Shown here piece after piece: positions 28,101-36,160 of a stretch of 49,648 bases of DNA; position 1 is the stretch's first letter; each line of letters starts with the position of its first letter. The position numbers were made by a program, and so were the translations under genes. The stretch is from the NCBI RefSeq assembly GCF_030372765.1, contig NZ_JAUCMW010000008.1, positions 1 to 49,648 on the forward strand. Direction: 5' to 3'. The notes beneath the pieces are model-generated. The model ran no database searches. It saw only the letters and a program-made list of their open reading frames with translations, and was not told where the DNA came from. Source of the DNA: Labilibaculum sp. K2S (GTDB taxonomy: Bacteria; Bacteroidota; Bacteroidia; Bacteroidales; Marinifilaceae).

Positions 28101-28565
28101 CCATTCGTTATCCTAATGACAGGAATTGGTATTATCTCACTTGCCGGAATTGTTGTAAACAACGGGATTGTGCTTGTCGATTACATTGACTTGCTGCGAA
28201 AACGCAAAATAGAAACCATTGACAAAAGCCAACGCAAATATTTGACTTCTGCCGAAGAAGTTGATTGTATCGCAAACGCAGGTAAAACCAGATTACGTCC
28301 GGTTATGCTAACAGCAATCACAACTGTTCTTGGTCTGTTCCCTCTTGCCGTAGGTATGAATTTCGATTTCTTTACTCTGTTTAGTGAATTCGATCCACAA
28401 TTATCATTCGGTAGTGATAGTACAGCATTTTGGGGGCCTATGTCGTGGACTGTTATTTTCGGACTTAGTTTTGCAACTTTTTTAACGCTAATTATTGCGC
28501 CGGTTATGTTCCGCCTTTCAACTCAAATCGAACATCGTTTATACGATATATTCTCTAAAAAATAG
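25128..28565 (+). CDS. RND-family efflux permease
   Basis: Proton-driven inner-membrane transporter of the AcrB/HAE1 superfamily. The 1145-residue length is about 100 more than AcrB. The two repeats each have a large periplasmic loop (porter and docking domains) and a membrane bundle. The proton-relay helix reads LALGMLVDNAIVVVENVYR, so the usual Asp-Asp is Asp-Asn. The second-half equivalent is GIVVNNGIVLVDYI. An insertion between about residues 505 and 560 of the first half includes extra hydrophobic segments. Substrate is unknown; TetR control fits a drug, bile-like or metabolite pump. Confidence 0.94.
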   Translation: MDKIKDTSSAEENQRQFKPTFGALKNKNSIFILTAILCMFGWFSYQSMPREYFPEVVIPNILISTPYPGNSPVDIENLITRPIEKELKSLKGVKKMSSASYQDMSLIVVEFNTDVDVKQALQDTKDKVDKSLSELPDDLDTDPVVEDIDFADFPILNINLSGDFGLNELKEFAEDLQDKFEALPEVSEADIKGVDEREIKINADLHKMEANGVSFHDIETAISDENVTVSAGTLITDNTRRSIRTSADYTNMQQIENTIVKVTNGKVVYLKDVAEIEDGYEELSSISRLNNNPVVSLSISKKSGENLLAATDEIYKIISKEKELGNLPQGLLVTVTDDTSEDVRGQVSDLENSIIMGMLLVILILYLFMGLRNALFSGLAIPMSMFISFIILNQMGYTVNQMILFSLILALGMLVDNAIVVVENVYRLHEEGLSKLEATKQGVSEIAGPIISSTATTLAAFFPLLLWGGIMGEFMKYLPITLIIVLSSSLFVALILNPVFTASFVKIDNISKKIDAKKYLIISGSFLIASLPFYVSKAFGVLDTYIMANLLACMGLLIVTNLLVLKPFARWFQLKFLVALENSYEKTLRYALKGIRPLLFFLGTFVLMIVSIMFYFGTKPLVVFFPDNDPKSVYVTMELPLGTDIHKSNEISVEVEKIVKKTMEPYKDIIRSISTNVGSGKGGMFEGSRSANKSLTSISFVEYKQRDGVSTSKLMQELTKNFKGFIGAKIFVEKNSEGPPVGHPINVEVSGDDFEQLLIQANRIKQKLDDERIAGIEELKLDLDQGKPEMLINIDRDKVRRFGLSTNQVARALRNSLYGLEVSKFKDGEDEYDIMLRLSDKYRYDVPSLMNQKINVMSPVSNQMVQIPISAVTTYNYGSTYERINRIDNTRVVTIYSNVEEGFNANEINAKIREALANFEMPKGYTHKLTGEQEEQDETSAFLTQALLIALALITLILVTQFNSAVKPLIIMITVLFSTIGVFLGLGIFNMPFVILMTGIGIISLAGIVVNNGIVLVDYIDLLRKRKIETIDKSQRKYLTSAEEVDCIANAGKTRLRPVMLTAITTVLGLFPLAVGMNFDFFTLFSEFDPQLSFGSDSTAFWGPMSWTVIFGLSFATFLTLIIAPVMFRLSTQIEHRLYDIFSKK

Positions 28566-28585
28566 TTTATATTATTCATCCAATT

Positions 28586-28614
28586 AAAGCTGGCCAAAGG
28601 GTCAGCTTTTTTTT
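28586..28614 (+). terminator. Intrinsic terminator of the efflux operon
   Basis: AAAGCTGGCC (28586-28595) pairs with GGTCAGCTTT (28600-28609, one G-U) over a 4-base loop and runs into TTTTTTTT. Confidence 0.85.
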
Positions 28615-28943
28615 ATAAGATACCTTTAGCCCGTACTGTTTACTTGAAGATAACTAACATTTCATTTACGCATTAAGATTGAATAACCAAAAGAAAATGA
28701 TAAAAATTACGACATACAAACACAATCCATAAAGATCTGATTTTATTGATTTTACCAGTGAATTTATAAAAACTTAAAATCATTTTTTAGTCTCGAAAAA
28801 CAGTCTGTTAGTCCAACAAAAACGTAGATAAATAAAAACAGACATTCTTGTTTTGTGTAAGAACATAATAATTCGTAAATTTTTCATTACAAACTTGTTA
28901 CAGACATTCGACAATATTAGCCATATTTATAAAAATATTACTC
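28615..28943. other. Intergenic spacer, nothing recognised
   Basis: AT-rich spacer between the efflux operon terminator and the membrane-anchored unknown. I see no RNA gene, repeat or convincing promoter; an overlapping 64-codon frame at 28853 is a shadow of the downstream gene. Confidence 0.5.
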
Positions 28944-29534
28944 ATGGAAATCGCTTTAATGATATTACAGATTTTAAGCTTGGTGGCACTCGCTTTCTTA
29001 ATTTCCTTTTTAATCCAGGAAAAGAAAAATACCACAAGGGATTCTGATGAGATTAAAATAAAAAATGAATTGAGTGAATCTCATACTTCTGCAAACAATT
29101 CTAACGAAAAACGTGAGGAGTTTCTCCGGATTAATGCATTTTTTATGAAAATATTATGCGAAAAGAAAAGTAAAAGCAATTTCAAAAAACTACAGAAAGA
29201 ATTTCTGGAATTAGGAACAAGATTGTATTATTTAGCTTCAGAACGAACCATCAAGAAATTTTTGGAATTTAAGTCCTTAAGTTCATTTGTTGAAGGAACT
29301 GTTCACGAGCACAAAATAGCCTTATTGTGGTTTGCCGAATTCAATCTTTTACTAAGAAGCGACTTAGGTCTTGAAACATCACCGGCACTAATTAAAGATT
29401 ACCTGAATATCATCCTTACTTATTGGGATGAAGAAGAAATGGAAAAAGAAGAATTGGATGACCTGAAATCTCAACTTGCCGATTCAATAGATAACTACTT
29501 TAGTGTATTTAATGTCGGAACATCGTTAAATTAA
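28944..29534 (+). CDS. Membrane-anchored helical protein, unknown
   Basis: A 196-residue protein I do not recognise. It has one N-terminal membrane span (ALMILQILSLVALAFLISFLI) followed by a charged linker (residues 27-55) and a soluble, strongly helical domain with many Lys/Glu and aromatic residues. No enzyme motif, metal site or cysteine pattern is evident. The topology suggests a cytosol-facing domain tethered to the inner membrane. It is a single-gene unit with a bidirectional terminator shared with the GH16-like gene on the other strand. Confidence 0.65.
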   Translation: MEIALMILQILSLVALAFLISFLIQEKKNTTRDSDEIKIKNELSESHTSANNSNEKREEFLRINAFFMKILCEKKSKSNFKKLQKEFLELGTRLYYLASERTIKKFLEFKSLSSFVEGTVHEHKIALLWFAEFNLLLRSDLGLETSPALIKDYLNIILTYWDEEEMEKEELDDLKSQLADSIDNYFSVFNVGTSLN

Positions 29535-29564
29535 AAAAGTGCCCTAGTAGCGGGCACTTTTTTT
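29533..29564. terminator. Bidirectional terminator
   Basis: AAAAAAGTGCCC (29533-29544), 7-base loop, GGGCACTTTTTTT (29552-29564). Poly-A and poly-T flanks make it work on both strands; the stop codons of both flanking genes touch it. Confidence 0.85.
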
Positions 29565-30975
29565 ATTCCTTTATTTTGTAGCATCTTACCCAATCTATTT
29601 CGAGGGAAGCATTTACGTTTGCTTGTTCTTTAGTAATACCCATGCTAAAATTTAAATACATTGGATCTTGCGGAACACCTTCGGTCTGTGTTCTTACCAC
29701 CACATCATTTATCCTCCAAACCAGTTCATTTTTATTCCAATCCAAGGTGTAAATAAAATAATTTTTCGAAAGGTCAATTCCATTTATTTTAAAATGTTTT
29801 GAATGAATTTGATTCTCACTCCCCCAATAGTTTCCTATTAATAATTTACCATCACCGGAAGTCTTTAAAACATCTATATGAGGAGAATTTTTATCAGCAA
29901 CCATCCAGAATGAATGCATAACCTGATTTGGGTTTGTAAGCTTAATTTTGGCTTCGAAACGACCGTATTTTTGGCGAAATGATTTTCCTGTATTAATAAT
30001 GGCCGATGTGTAATCAAATTCTTTAGGCACAAAACCCATTGTTGGGTTCCACAACAAACCTTGATGTTTTTCTTTTCGCGCCTGCAACAGAATTGAAGAG
30101 CCCGATTGATCGATATTTTTACCTTCGGTGAAGGTATGTAAATCTGAATTTAGACTATATCCCTTATTCAACAGTTCCTCACCCCAAAAATATTTATTGA
30201 TCCATTTCTCTTCATCCAATTGTTTGGAATCAAACTCTTCAGAAAAGCTAAGCTCCCATTGATTCAATTCGCCAAAAGGATTTTTATTTTTAAGTCCGAA
30301 GTACTTTTTATATCTGTCGGATTCTTTCAGAGCCATGTATTCCTGAAACTTCTTATAATCATCGGTCTTTTCGAATCTCTTTTTATCCAGCAAATCAGCT
30401 TTTTCTTCCCGGAATTCATCAGAACTAATCTTTTCCTCCAACTTCAAATACTCTTCCAATTCTTTCGAATCCTCAAGCTCTTTATAAATTTTATAAGATT
30501 TCGATTTTTCAAACTTAAAAAAGTCCTTAATATGCTGAGAATTTTTCATCAGCTTAAACTCCTTTAATTCTTCCAATTGGTCCTTCTTATTAAAATTCAC
30601 TGAGTGAACAATAGAATCCAGCTCCTTGAATCGGGAAATTTCTTCTGATACTTTCGTTAATTCAAAAGTGGATAACTCATTAGACCCTTTTAATCGAAAA
30701 TAAGTTTTGAATTTCTTTGATCGTTGAAAACGTTTAAAATCCGTTTCATCCTTAAAAAGATTACTCTTTTTATAGTTCTTACTTTCTATTGATTTTCTGT
30801 TTGATTTGAATTTCTCAGACAGAACATAGGCTTCCAAATCATAATAATCTTTCAATTCTTCAGAAACAGAAAAAGCTTTAAAGTCTTCAAAGTCTTTTCT
30901 AAGAGTATCTCTTTTATTTTCAATACCAACAGTATCAGAAGCTTTACGAAGTTTGTATGCTAAAAAAAAGCTCAT
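29563..30975 (-). CDS. GH16-fold protein with helical repeats, catalytic residues lost
   Basis: With the ATG at 30975 the product is 470 residues (a TTG at 31011 would add 12). Residues ~25-235 are degenerate, highly charged helical repeats. Each unit runs roughly Phe-x-x-Phe-Lys ... Ser-x-x-Leu-Lys-x-Tyr-x-x-Leu-Glu ... Ser-x-x-Phe. From W240 to the end is a concanavalin-type GH16 domain: WELSFSEEFDSKQLDEEKW, FRQKYGRFEAKIKL, HSFWMVADKNSPHIDVLK, YTLDWNKNELVWRINDVVV, LEIDWVRCYKIKE. The GH16 active site Glu-x-Asp-x-x-Glu reads H366-I-D368-V-L-K371: the nucleophile and the acid/base are both replaced. It should therefore bind rather than hydrolyse. No signal peptide is visible, so it may be cytosolic. 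It sits downstream of the TonB-like gene on the same strand. Confidence 0.8.
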   Translation of the reverse strand: MSFFLAYKLRKASDTVGIENKRDTLRKDFEDFKAFSVSEELKDYYDLEAYVLSEKFKSNRKSIESKNYKKSNLFKDETDFKRFQRSKKFKTYFRLKGSNELSTFELTKVSEEISRFKELDSIVHSVNFNKKDQLEELKEFKLMKNSQHIKDFFKFEKSKSYKIYKELEDSKELEEYLKLEEKISSDEFREEKADLLDKKRFEKTDDYKKFQEYMALKESDRYKKYFGLKNKNPFGELNQWELSFSEEFDSKQLDEEKWINKYFWGEELLNKGYSLNSDLHTFTEGKNIDQSGSSILLQARKEKHQGLLWNPTMGFVPKEFDYTSAIINTGKSFRQKYGRFEAKIKLTNPNQVMHSFWMVADKNSPHIDVLKTSGDGKLLIGNYWGSENQIHSKHFKINGIDLSKNYFIYTLDWNKNELVWRINDVVVRTQTEGVPQDPMYLNFSMGITKEQANVNASLEIDWVRCYKIKE

Positions 30976-31079
30976 AGCGAAATTAAATTTTTTAATAAAA
31001 TGAGTTTCCAATTTATATATTATTGCTTAATAATCAATAATATATTTTCATGCTATATCAGTAAACCAATACAACAGGT

Positions 31080-31904
31080 TTATTGCTTTACAAATTGATA
31101 GGTAATTGTACCAATTTGCTGCTGCGGACTACTGGTGCTGATATTAAATCTGGTTTTTCGGGAAGCTTGTAATGCAGCATCAAATAAACAATCATCCTGA
31201 ACTCCAGATGCTTGTTCCAAAATCTTGGATTGAATAACTCTACCTGACTGATTAACTGCAATCTGCACAACAATTAAGCCTTCTCCTTCGCATTTAAATA
31301 CCGGAATAGGCAAATAAATTTTATGCCGTCCTTCTAAACTGTAATAAACACTGCTGGGACCATTGTACTCAATACTTTCCAAAGAATCTAAAAGCTTCTG
31401 TTTTTCTTTTGCCTCGGCTGCTGTCAAACTATCTTTTTTAAACTCTTTTAACTCCCCTGAACCACTTACTGCATCATCAGAACCATAATCATCCAAATCC
31501 TTACGAATCTCTTCAATCATTTTATCGACGTTTCGTTTCGGATCCGTTTTCGATTTTGCAACGTTTTGGTTTACGGCAATTGATCGAAGAAGTTCGTCTA
31601 CACTTTTAGATATTTCAGATTTTTTTTCTTCGAGAGCTTCTTCAATTTTCTCTTTCTCTTCTTTCAAAAATTGTTCGGCCACTTCGGGTGGGATATCAAT
31701 TAAAATTTCCGATTCCAAAAATTCTCTCTTCGTATTCAGTTTAAATGCCAGCAGCAGTATTATCAGAAGCATATGAAACGCGAGTGTTCCCATCACACCA
31801 TATTTATTCCTTCTCAAAAAAACAACAAATTCAGAATATAGAAAGCTGAAAAATTGAACAAGCCAGTTTTTAACATTTCTTACTATTTGAAAAAAGGAAT
31901 TCAT
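31080..31904 (-). CDS. TonB-like energy transducer
   Basis: A 274-residue protein with the TonB layout. The N-terminal cytosolic part is about 35 residues and is followed by one membrane span (MGTLAFHMLLIILLLAFKL). A long charged periplasmic region (EEKEKIEEALEEKKSEI) comes next. The C-terminal domain has the TonB-C pattern GLIVVQIAVNQSGRVIQSKILEQASG and FDAALQASRKTRFN. It would transmit the proton motive force to outer-membrane receptors such as those in this window. The linker is Glu/Lys-rich rather than Pro/Lys-rich, so it may have a different span or partner. ExbB/ExbD genes are not nearby. Confidence 0.8.
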   Translation of the reverse strand: MNSFFQIVRNVKNWLVQFFSFLYSEFVVFLRRNKYGVMGTLAFHMLLIILLLAFKLNTKREFLESEILIDIPPEVAEQFLKEEKEKIEEALEEKKSEISKSVDELLRSIAVNQNVAKSKTDPKRNVDKMIEEIRKDLDDYGSDDAVSGSGELKEFKKDSLTAAEAKEKQKLLDSLESIEYNGPSSVYYSLEGRHKIYLPIPVFKCEGEGLIVVQIAVNQSGRVIQSKILEQASGVQDDCLFDAALQASRKTRFNISTSSPQQQIGTITYQFVKQ

Positions 31905-32003
31905 TAAATTTTATTCTATTTCAGATTACTATTGTAATAGTTAACGCGTCTATTGCAAAATTATTAACAATTTTCATGTATTCATTACAATCAATTAGAA
32001 TAA

Positions 32004-32037
32004 ACAAAAAAAGCCGCTTAATTTTCATTAAGCGACT
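32004..32037 (-). terminator. Intrinsic terminator of the MORN-type gene
   Basis: On minus, AGTCGCTTAAT (32027-32037) pairs with ATTAAGCGGCT (32012-32022) through one U-G, over a 4-base loop, and runs into TTTTTTTG. It starts 27 bases past the stop at 32064. Confidence 0.8.
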
Positions 32038-32063
32038 CCAGAGAACTATTATTGTTGAATTTA

Positions 32064-32531
32064 CTAAAACTTACGTTCTTTTAAAAGATTTCCATTTTCA
32101 TCCCAGATATACCAGGTGCCAACTTTTTCACCCTCACTATATTCCATCTCGTATCTTTTAACACCATTATCATCCCAGATATACCATTTCCCGTGTTTTT
32201 TATTCCGTTTATAAGTTGCTTCCGCAATTTTCACAGAATTATCGTTCCAGGTAATCCAGGTTCCATCCATTAGTCCGTCGGAATAAGAACGAACCTCCTC
32301 AATTTTTTCATTTTCGAAGTAAAGCGTAATTTTTCCATTTCGCTTTCCCTCCGCTAAATTCATTTCTATCCGTTTGTTACCGCTTTCGTAAAATTCGGTA
32401 TATGTTCCCGTATACAGATCTCCGGTGGTATTATAATACAATCCTTCAACTTCCTTAATCACCTGGGAAATAGAGTGATTTGCAATCAGACAAAATAAAA
32501 TGCCTAAGACAATTGGTAATTTTTTACTCAT
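32064..32531 (-). CDS. Secreted MORN-type (YwqK-like) repeat protein
   Basis: A 155-residue secreted protein with signal peptide MSKKLPIVLGILFCLIANHSISQ. The mature part is a run of five or six ~22-residue MORN_2 repeats of the form G-x-x-x-Y-x-x-G-x-x-x-x-x. Examples are YESGNKRIEMNLAEGKRNG and the near-duplicate pair HGKWYIWDDNGVKRYEMEY and VGTWYIWDENGNLLKERKF. Database labels often call this family a YwqK antitoxin, but no toxin is near and the signal peptide argues for an envelope role. It lies 9 bases downstream of the CarboxypepD_reg protein gene, so they are likely co-transcribed. Confidence 0.8.
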   Translation of the reverse strand: MSKKLPIVLGILFCLIANHSISQVIKEVEGLYYNTTGDLYTGTYTEFYESGNKRIEMNLAEGKRNGKITLYFENEKIEEVRSYSDGLMDGTWITWNDNSVKIAEATYKRNKKHGKWYIWDDNGVKRYEMEYSEGEKVGTWYIWDENGNLLKERKF

Positions 32532-32540
32532 CTATAAAAA

Positions 32541-32912
32541 TTAATCCTTTTTAAGAACCATGCGAATAACATTGTTTACACCATTCACATTTACATCTTT
32601 TAATTTATTATCACTATAAGAAATGTAACTTGATAAAATGTTGTAATTTCCTGGAACTACATTGGCAATTTTAAAATTCCCGTCAAAATCCGTGTAAACA
32701 GTTTCATTTGATCCTTCGAAACGGATAGCAACTCCTGTTAATGCTTCACCAGTTTCATTATCCAAAACAACACCAGTTAAACTCGTTGTTGTCATTGTTG
32801 CCATTTCGGCAACTTCCATTTCTTTATCGCCCACAGGCGTAACTACATTTTCAGCTTGACTTTCAAGACCTAAAACAAGCAATGCAACAAAAAGGAATAC
32901 GAACTTTTTCAT
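32541..32912 (-). CDS. Secreted single-domain CarboxypepD_reg-like protein
   Basis: A 123-residue protein: signal peptide (MKKFVFLFVALLVLGLESQA), short Met/Thr-rich linker, then one beta-sandwich of the CarboxypepD_reg type (SLTGVVLDNETGEALTGVAI ... VYTDFDGNFKIANVVPGNYNI). The same domain forms the N-terminus of both TonB-dependent receptors in this window, but here it stands alone with no receptor attached. It is probably a periplasmic or surface adaptor. It begins the two-gene unit with the MORN-type protein. Confidence 0.78.
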   Translation of the reverse strand: MKKFVFLFVALLVLGLESQAENVVTPVGDKEMEVAEMATMTTTSLTGVVLDNETGEALTGVAIRFEGSNETVYTDFDGNFKIANVVPGNYNILSSYISYSDNKLKDVNVNGVNNVIRMVLKKD

Positions 32913-33133
32913 CTTTTTTTGATTTCAGTTTAAGAAGAACATTCAATCTTCAAATATTTTTTAATTAACTTAATTTTATTAGTTTTAGAAGGTAATTAAT
33001 AACTCATTGTATTTACCATTCTCTTTACACTACAAATGTATCTCAGTATAATCTGAAAGAGATTAGAATAAGCTTATTAAAATATTAAGTATGAGTTAAC
33101 TTTTTATTGAGAAATTGTTACAATCCAAACAAC

Positions 33134-33838
33134 ATGACATTAAAAGGCTCTATATCAATATGGTTTAATGATTTCCTTAATTTGTTTTACCCAAGATTGT
33201 GCGAGGCTTGTGGCAGTTATCTTTTTAAAAATGAAACAACAATATGTACCAGATGTTTATTTCATTTACCCAAGACTGATTTTCATTTGAATAAAAATAA
33301 TCCTGTCTCGATATTGTTTTGGGGTAGAGTAACTATTAATTATGCCACTTCGTATTATACATTTAGTAAAGGGAGTCAATTTCAAAAGTTAATTCACAAG
33401 TTGAAATATCACAATAAACAAGAAATTGGAATTGCATTGGGAAAACACTTTGGTGAAAGCCTAAAAAATTCGGAATTTTTTAAAGATATTGATGTTATTA
33501 TTCCCGTTCCACTTCATCCAAAGAAAGAAAAAATAAGAGGATACAATCAAGCAGAATTAGTGGCAATTGGCCTTGGAAAATCCATGCTGAAACCTATTGA
33601 TTCAAAAAGTTTAATTAGAAAGATACATACCGAATCGCAAACCAAAAAGAGCAAATTAGAACGATGGCGAAATGTAGATAACATTTTTGATCTGACCGAG
33701 CCATCGAATCTAATTAACAAACATATTTTATTGGTTGATGATGTTGTTACCACCGGATCGACCCTTGAAGCGTGCGCACATGCATTATTGAAAGCCGAGG
33801 GCGCAAAAGTTAGTATTGCTACCCTGGCATATGCCTAA
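33134..33838 (+). CDS. ComF-family phosphoribosyltransferase-like protein
   Basis: With the ATG at 33134 the product is 234 residues (a TTG at 33107 is rejected). The N-terminal zinc site has two Cys pairs (CEAC and CTRC). The type I PRTase domain follows, with IIPVPLHPKKEKIRGYNQAEL and the phosphate-binding loop ILLVDDVVTTGSTLEAC. ComF proteins are linked to DNA uptake and helicase function in other bacteria, but the reaction is not known. The stop overlaps the stop of the convergent response regulator by 4 bases, with no terminator between. Confidence 0.88.
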   Translation: MTLKGSISIWFNDFLNLFYPRLCEACGSYLFKNETTICTRCLFHLPKTDFHLNKNNPVSILFWGRVTINYATSYYTFSKGSQFQKLIHKLKYHNKQEIGIALGKHFGESLKNSEFFKDIDVIIPVPLHPKKEKIRGYNQAELVAIGLGKSMLKPIDSKSLIRKIHTESQTKKSKLERWRNVDNIFDLTEPSNLINKHILLVDDVVTTGSTLEACAHALLKAEGAKVSIATLAYA

Positions 33839-34539
33839 TCTACATCAACAAATTTGTATCCCACTCCTTTAATGGTTTGGATAAACCGATCGCCAATTTT
33901 CTCACGCAGTTTTCGAATGTGTACATCGATTGTCCGATCTCCCACAATAATTTTTTCGCCCCAAATGGCTGCATAAATATCATCACGGGTAAATACTTTT
34001 TCCGGACGCGATACCAACAATAATAACAATTCAAATTCTTTTCTTGGCAATGAAAACTCATTTCCATTTTGAATAATCAGATAACGTTCCCTATCAATTG
34101 ATAAATTTCCAATCGTAATCAGTCGGGTTGATGGATTCGAAGTATCATCAGAAATTCGTCCTGATCTTTTCAAAAGAGCATTTACCCGGCTTATAAATAC
34201 CTTTGGTTTAATTGGTTTATTGATATAGTCATCAGCTCCTGCTTCAAAACCTGCAATTTGGGAATAATCTTCTCCACGTGCGGTTAAGAAAGAAATCAGC
34301 ACATCCTGAAAATCAGGTATTGAACGAATTTTTTCGCATGTTTCAATTCCATCCATTTCCGGCATCATTACATCCAAAATAATTAAGTGAGGATGAAATT
34401 TTTTTGCTTTTTCAATGGCTTCAACGCCATTTCCAGCTGTGGCAACCTGAAAACCTTCTTTTTTCAGATTATAACTCAAAAACTCAAGAATATCAGATTC
34501 ATCGTCTACCAATAAAATCTTGTAATTACTGCTTTCCAT
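33835..34539 (-). CDS. OmpR/PhoB-family response regulator
   Basis: DNA-binding output of the adjacent histidine kinase. The 234-residue protein has a receiver with acidic pocket VDDES and phospho-acceptor D56 (LIILDVMMPEMDG), the Lys in INKPIKPKVF, and a C-terminal winged helix (LPRKEFELLLLLVSRPEKVFTRDDI ... VGDRTIDVHIRKLREKIG ... IQTIKGVGYKF). The domain type and kinase partner resemble PhoB/PhoR. Direct repeats with 11-bp period, the spacing used by PhoB/PhoP-type regulators, lie in the divergent region 36028-36190. That supports phosphate control by inference. Confidence 0.88.
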   Translation of the reverse strand: MESSNYKILLVDDESDILEFLSYNLKKEGFQVATAGNGVEAIEKAKKFHPHLIILDVMMPEMDGIETCEKIRSIPDFQDVLISFLTARGEDYSQIAGFEAGADDYINKPIKPKVFISRVNALLKRSGRISDDTSNPSTRLITIGNLSIDRERYLIIQNGNEFSLPRKEFELLLLLVSRPEKVFTRDDIYAAIWGEKIIVGDRTIDVHIRKLREKIGDRFIQTIKGVGYKFVDVD

Positions 34540-34564
34540 TATACGTTTGGTTATTTAGTTTTAT

Positions 34565-35602
34565 TTATTTTGCTTTATCCAGTGTAAACGTAAAACTTGC
34601 ACCCTCACCATACGTGCTGCTAACATTTATAGTTTGCTTATGAGCATCAATAATGTGTTTGACAATTGCAAGTCCTAATCCAGAACCACCCATATTTCGG
34701 GAGCGGCTTTTATCCACTCTAAAAAAACGTTCAAAAATCCGAGGAAGATTATCTGGCTCAATCCCGATACCATTATCCCGAATTTCGATCAGAAACGTTT
34801 TATCCATACTCATTACTTCAATATGAGTAGTTCCTTTGTTTTTTCCATATTTAATGGAATTAACAAGCAGATTATTTACAACCTGGAAGATTTCCTTTTT
34901 ATCTGCATACACAAATTTAGAACTATCATTCTCTTGTGCAAAAACAAGCTTTATATTATTCTTTTTAGCTCTAATTTCCTGCATCTCCAACACCTCATTT
35001 ATCAAATCGATAATATTAAAACGTTCAAAATACAATTTTAATTCCCCTGATTCCAATTTTGAAATAACTTCCAGATCTTTCACGATGGTAATCATACGGT
35101 TGATGCTTTTCTCGGTTCGCTCCAAATACATTCTGTTAATGGATTGATCTTCCAGGCCTCCATCCAACAAGGTAAGAACATAACCTTGAATATTAAAGAT
35201 AGGTGTCTTAAGCTCATGAGAGACGTTACCAATAAATTCTTTTCGGTATTTCTCTTGTTTTTTTAATTGTGAAACCAGCGATCCCCTGTTTTCGCTCCAT
35301 TCCATCACTTCCATTTCCACGGCATGCAAAGCATCGGTATTTTGAACTCTTTCAGCTAAATCCTTATCAATTAACTGAGTATCATGAATTGTTTTATAAA
35401 GTATTCTGATTTTAGAATATAAAAATCGATCAACGAGATACTTTGTCATGAAATAAACCAGCAAACCTGTAATAATTGTAAATATAATCAGATACAACAA
35501 ATTAAAGGGTAAAAAATAAGTGAGCCCATATAGTAATATGCTTAGCAATGCAGTAAATAAACTTAGATAGACTGTAACCCTTTTTGATGAAATCAATTTC
35601 AT
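34565..35602 (-). CDS. Sensor histidine kinase (PhoR-like)
   Basis: A 345-residue membrane kinase with two N-terminal spans (about residues 10-55) and almost no periplasmic loop. A short linker follows in place of a clear HAMP, then the dimerisation helix with the phospho-accepting His in FIGNVSHELKTPIFNIQGY. The ATP-binding domain has the N box NSIKYG, DNGIGIEPDN, and G box GGSGLGLAIV. The missing sensor loop is typical of PhoR-type kinases, which sense through other membrane partners. It is the first gene of the two-component operon, 25 bases before the regulator. Confidence 0.88.
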   Translation of the reverse strand: MKLISSKRVTVYLSLFTALLSILLYGLTYFLPFNLLYLIIFTIITGLLVYFMTKYLVDRFLYSKIRILYKTIHDTQLIDKDLAERVQNTDALHAVEMEVMEWSENRGSLVSQLKKQEKYRKEFIGNVSHELKTPIFNIQGYVLTLLDGGLEDQSINRMYLERTEKSINRMITIVKDLEVISKLESGELKLYFERFNIIDLINEVLEMQEIRAKKNNIKLVFAQENDSSKFVYADKKEIFQVVNNLLVNSIKYGKNKGTTHIEVMSMDKTFLIEIRDNGIGIEPDNLPRIFERFFRVDKSRSRNMGGSGLGLAIVKHIIDAHKQTINVSSTYGEGASFTFTLDKAK

Positions 35603-36027
35603 ATAATTATAATTTGTTTTTTAGTTGCTATACGGAACTTACCATGAACCAATAATTATCCCCCTGTGCGTCAAAATATTCTTGTTATGAGTTTCATATT
35701 TATCTTAAAATATTTTTAAAACACAATTTCAAATAAGTAAGTAAACCAGCAATAATGGCGTAAATATGGATTGACAGATCACTCCTTTTTTTGATCAGCA
35801 AATATTTAAATAAAAGTAAGATAATAGTTGAAATTCATGTTAAGTTTTCATTAATCTTATTGTAGTTCAATCGTTTAAATATTAATAAAATCTTAACAAT
35901 TAAGACTTAAAAATATTTAGAACCAATAATTTATTCTTAAAAATACGAGAAATATTTGATGGTAAATTTTCGATCATTTTTACCCCAATAAATAAATAAA
36001 TCAAAAAAAAATGTCTTAAAAAAATAC

Positions 36028-36065
36028 TGTAACAATTCCGCAATTTCATTGTAATAATAACGCAA
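36028..36065 (+). promoter_or_regulatory. Pho-box-like array, four 11-bp units
   Basis: TGTAA at 36028, CGCAA at 36039, TGTAA at 36050, CGCAA at 36061: four YGYAA half-sites exactly 11 bases apart. The first unit, CTGTAACAATT, resembles an E. coli Pho-box unit. Eleven-base direct repeats are how PhoB/OmpR-type regulators bind. The kinase/regulator pair next door is the obvious candidate. Confidence 0.5.
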
Positions 36066-36133
36066 CACACAAATATAACACACTAATTACATGCTTCTTA
36101 CCTGACACTACAATCATCAATGTAAATATCATC

Positions 36134-36160
36134 TTAACGCTCACTTCACATTTGTTTTAC
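36134..36160 (-). promoter_or_regulatory. Pho-box-like array, three 11-bp units
   Basis: TTAAC at 36134, TTCAC at 36145, TTTAC at 36156, exactly 11 bases apart, fitting the TTHACA half-site known for PhoP of Gram-positive bacteria. Its orientation is opposite to the array at 36028-36065. Confidence 0.5.

Noticed and set aside
28853..29047. 64-codon open frame before the membrane-anchored unknown
   Set aside because: It overlaps the start of the 28944 gene in another frame and lacks any signal.
32064..32531. Antitoxin of a toxin-antitoxin pair (YwqK label)
   Set aside because: The protein has a signal peptide and MORN-type repeats and no toxin gene is adjacent.
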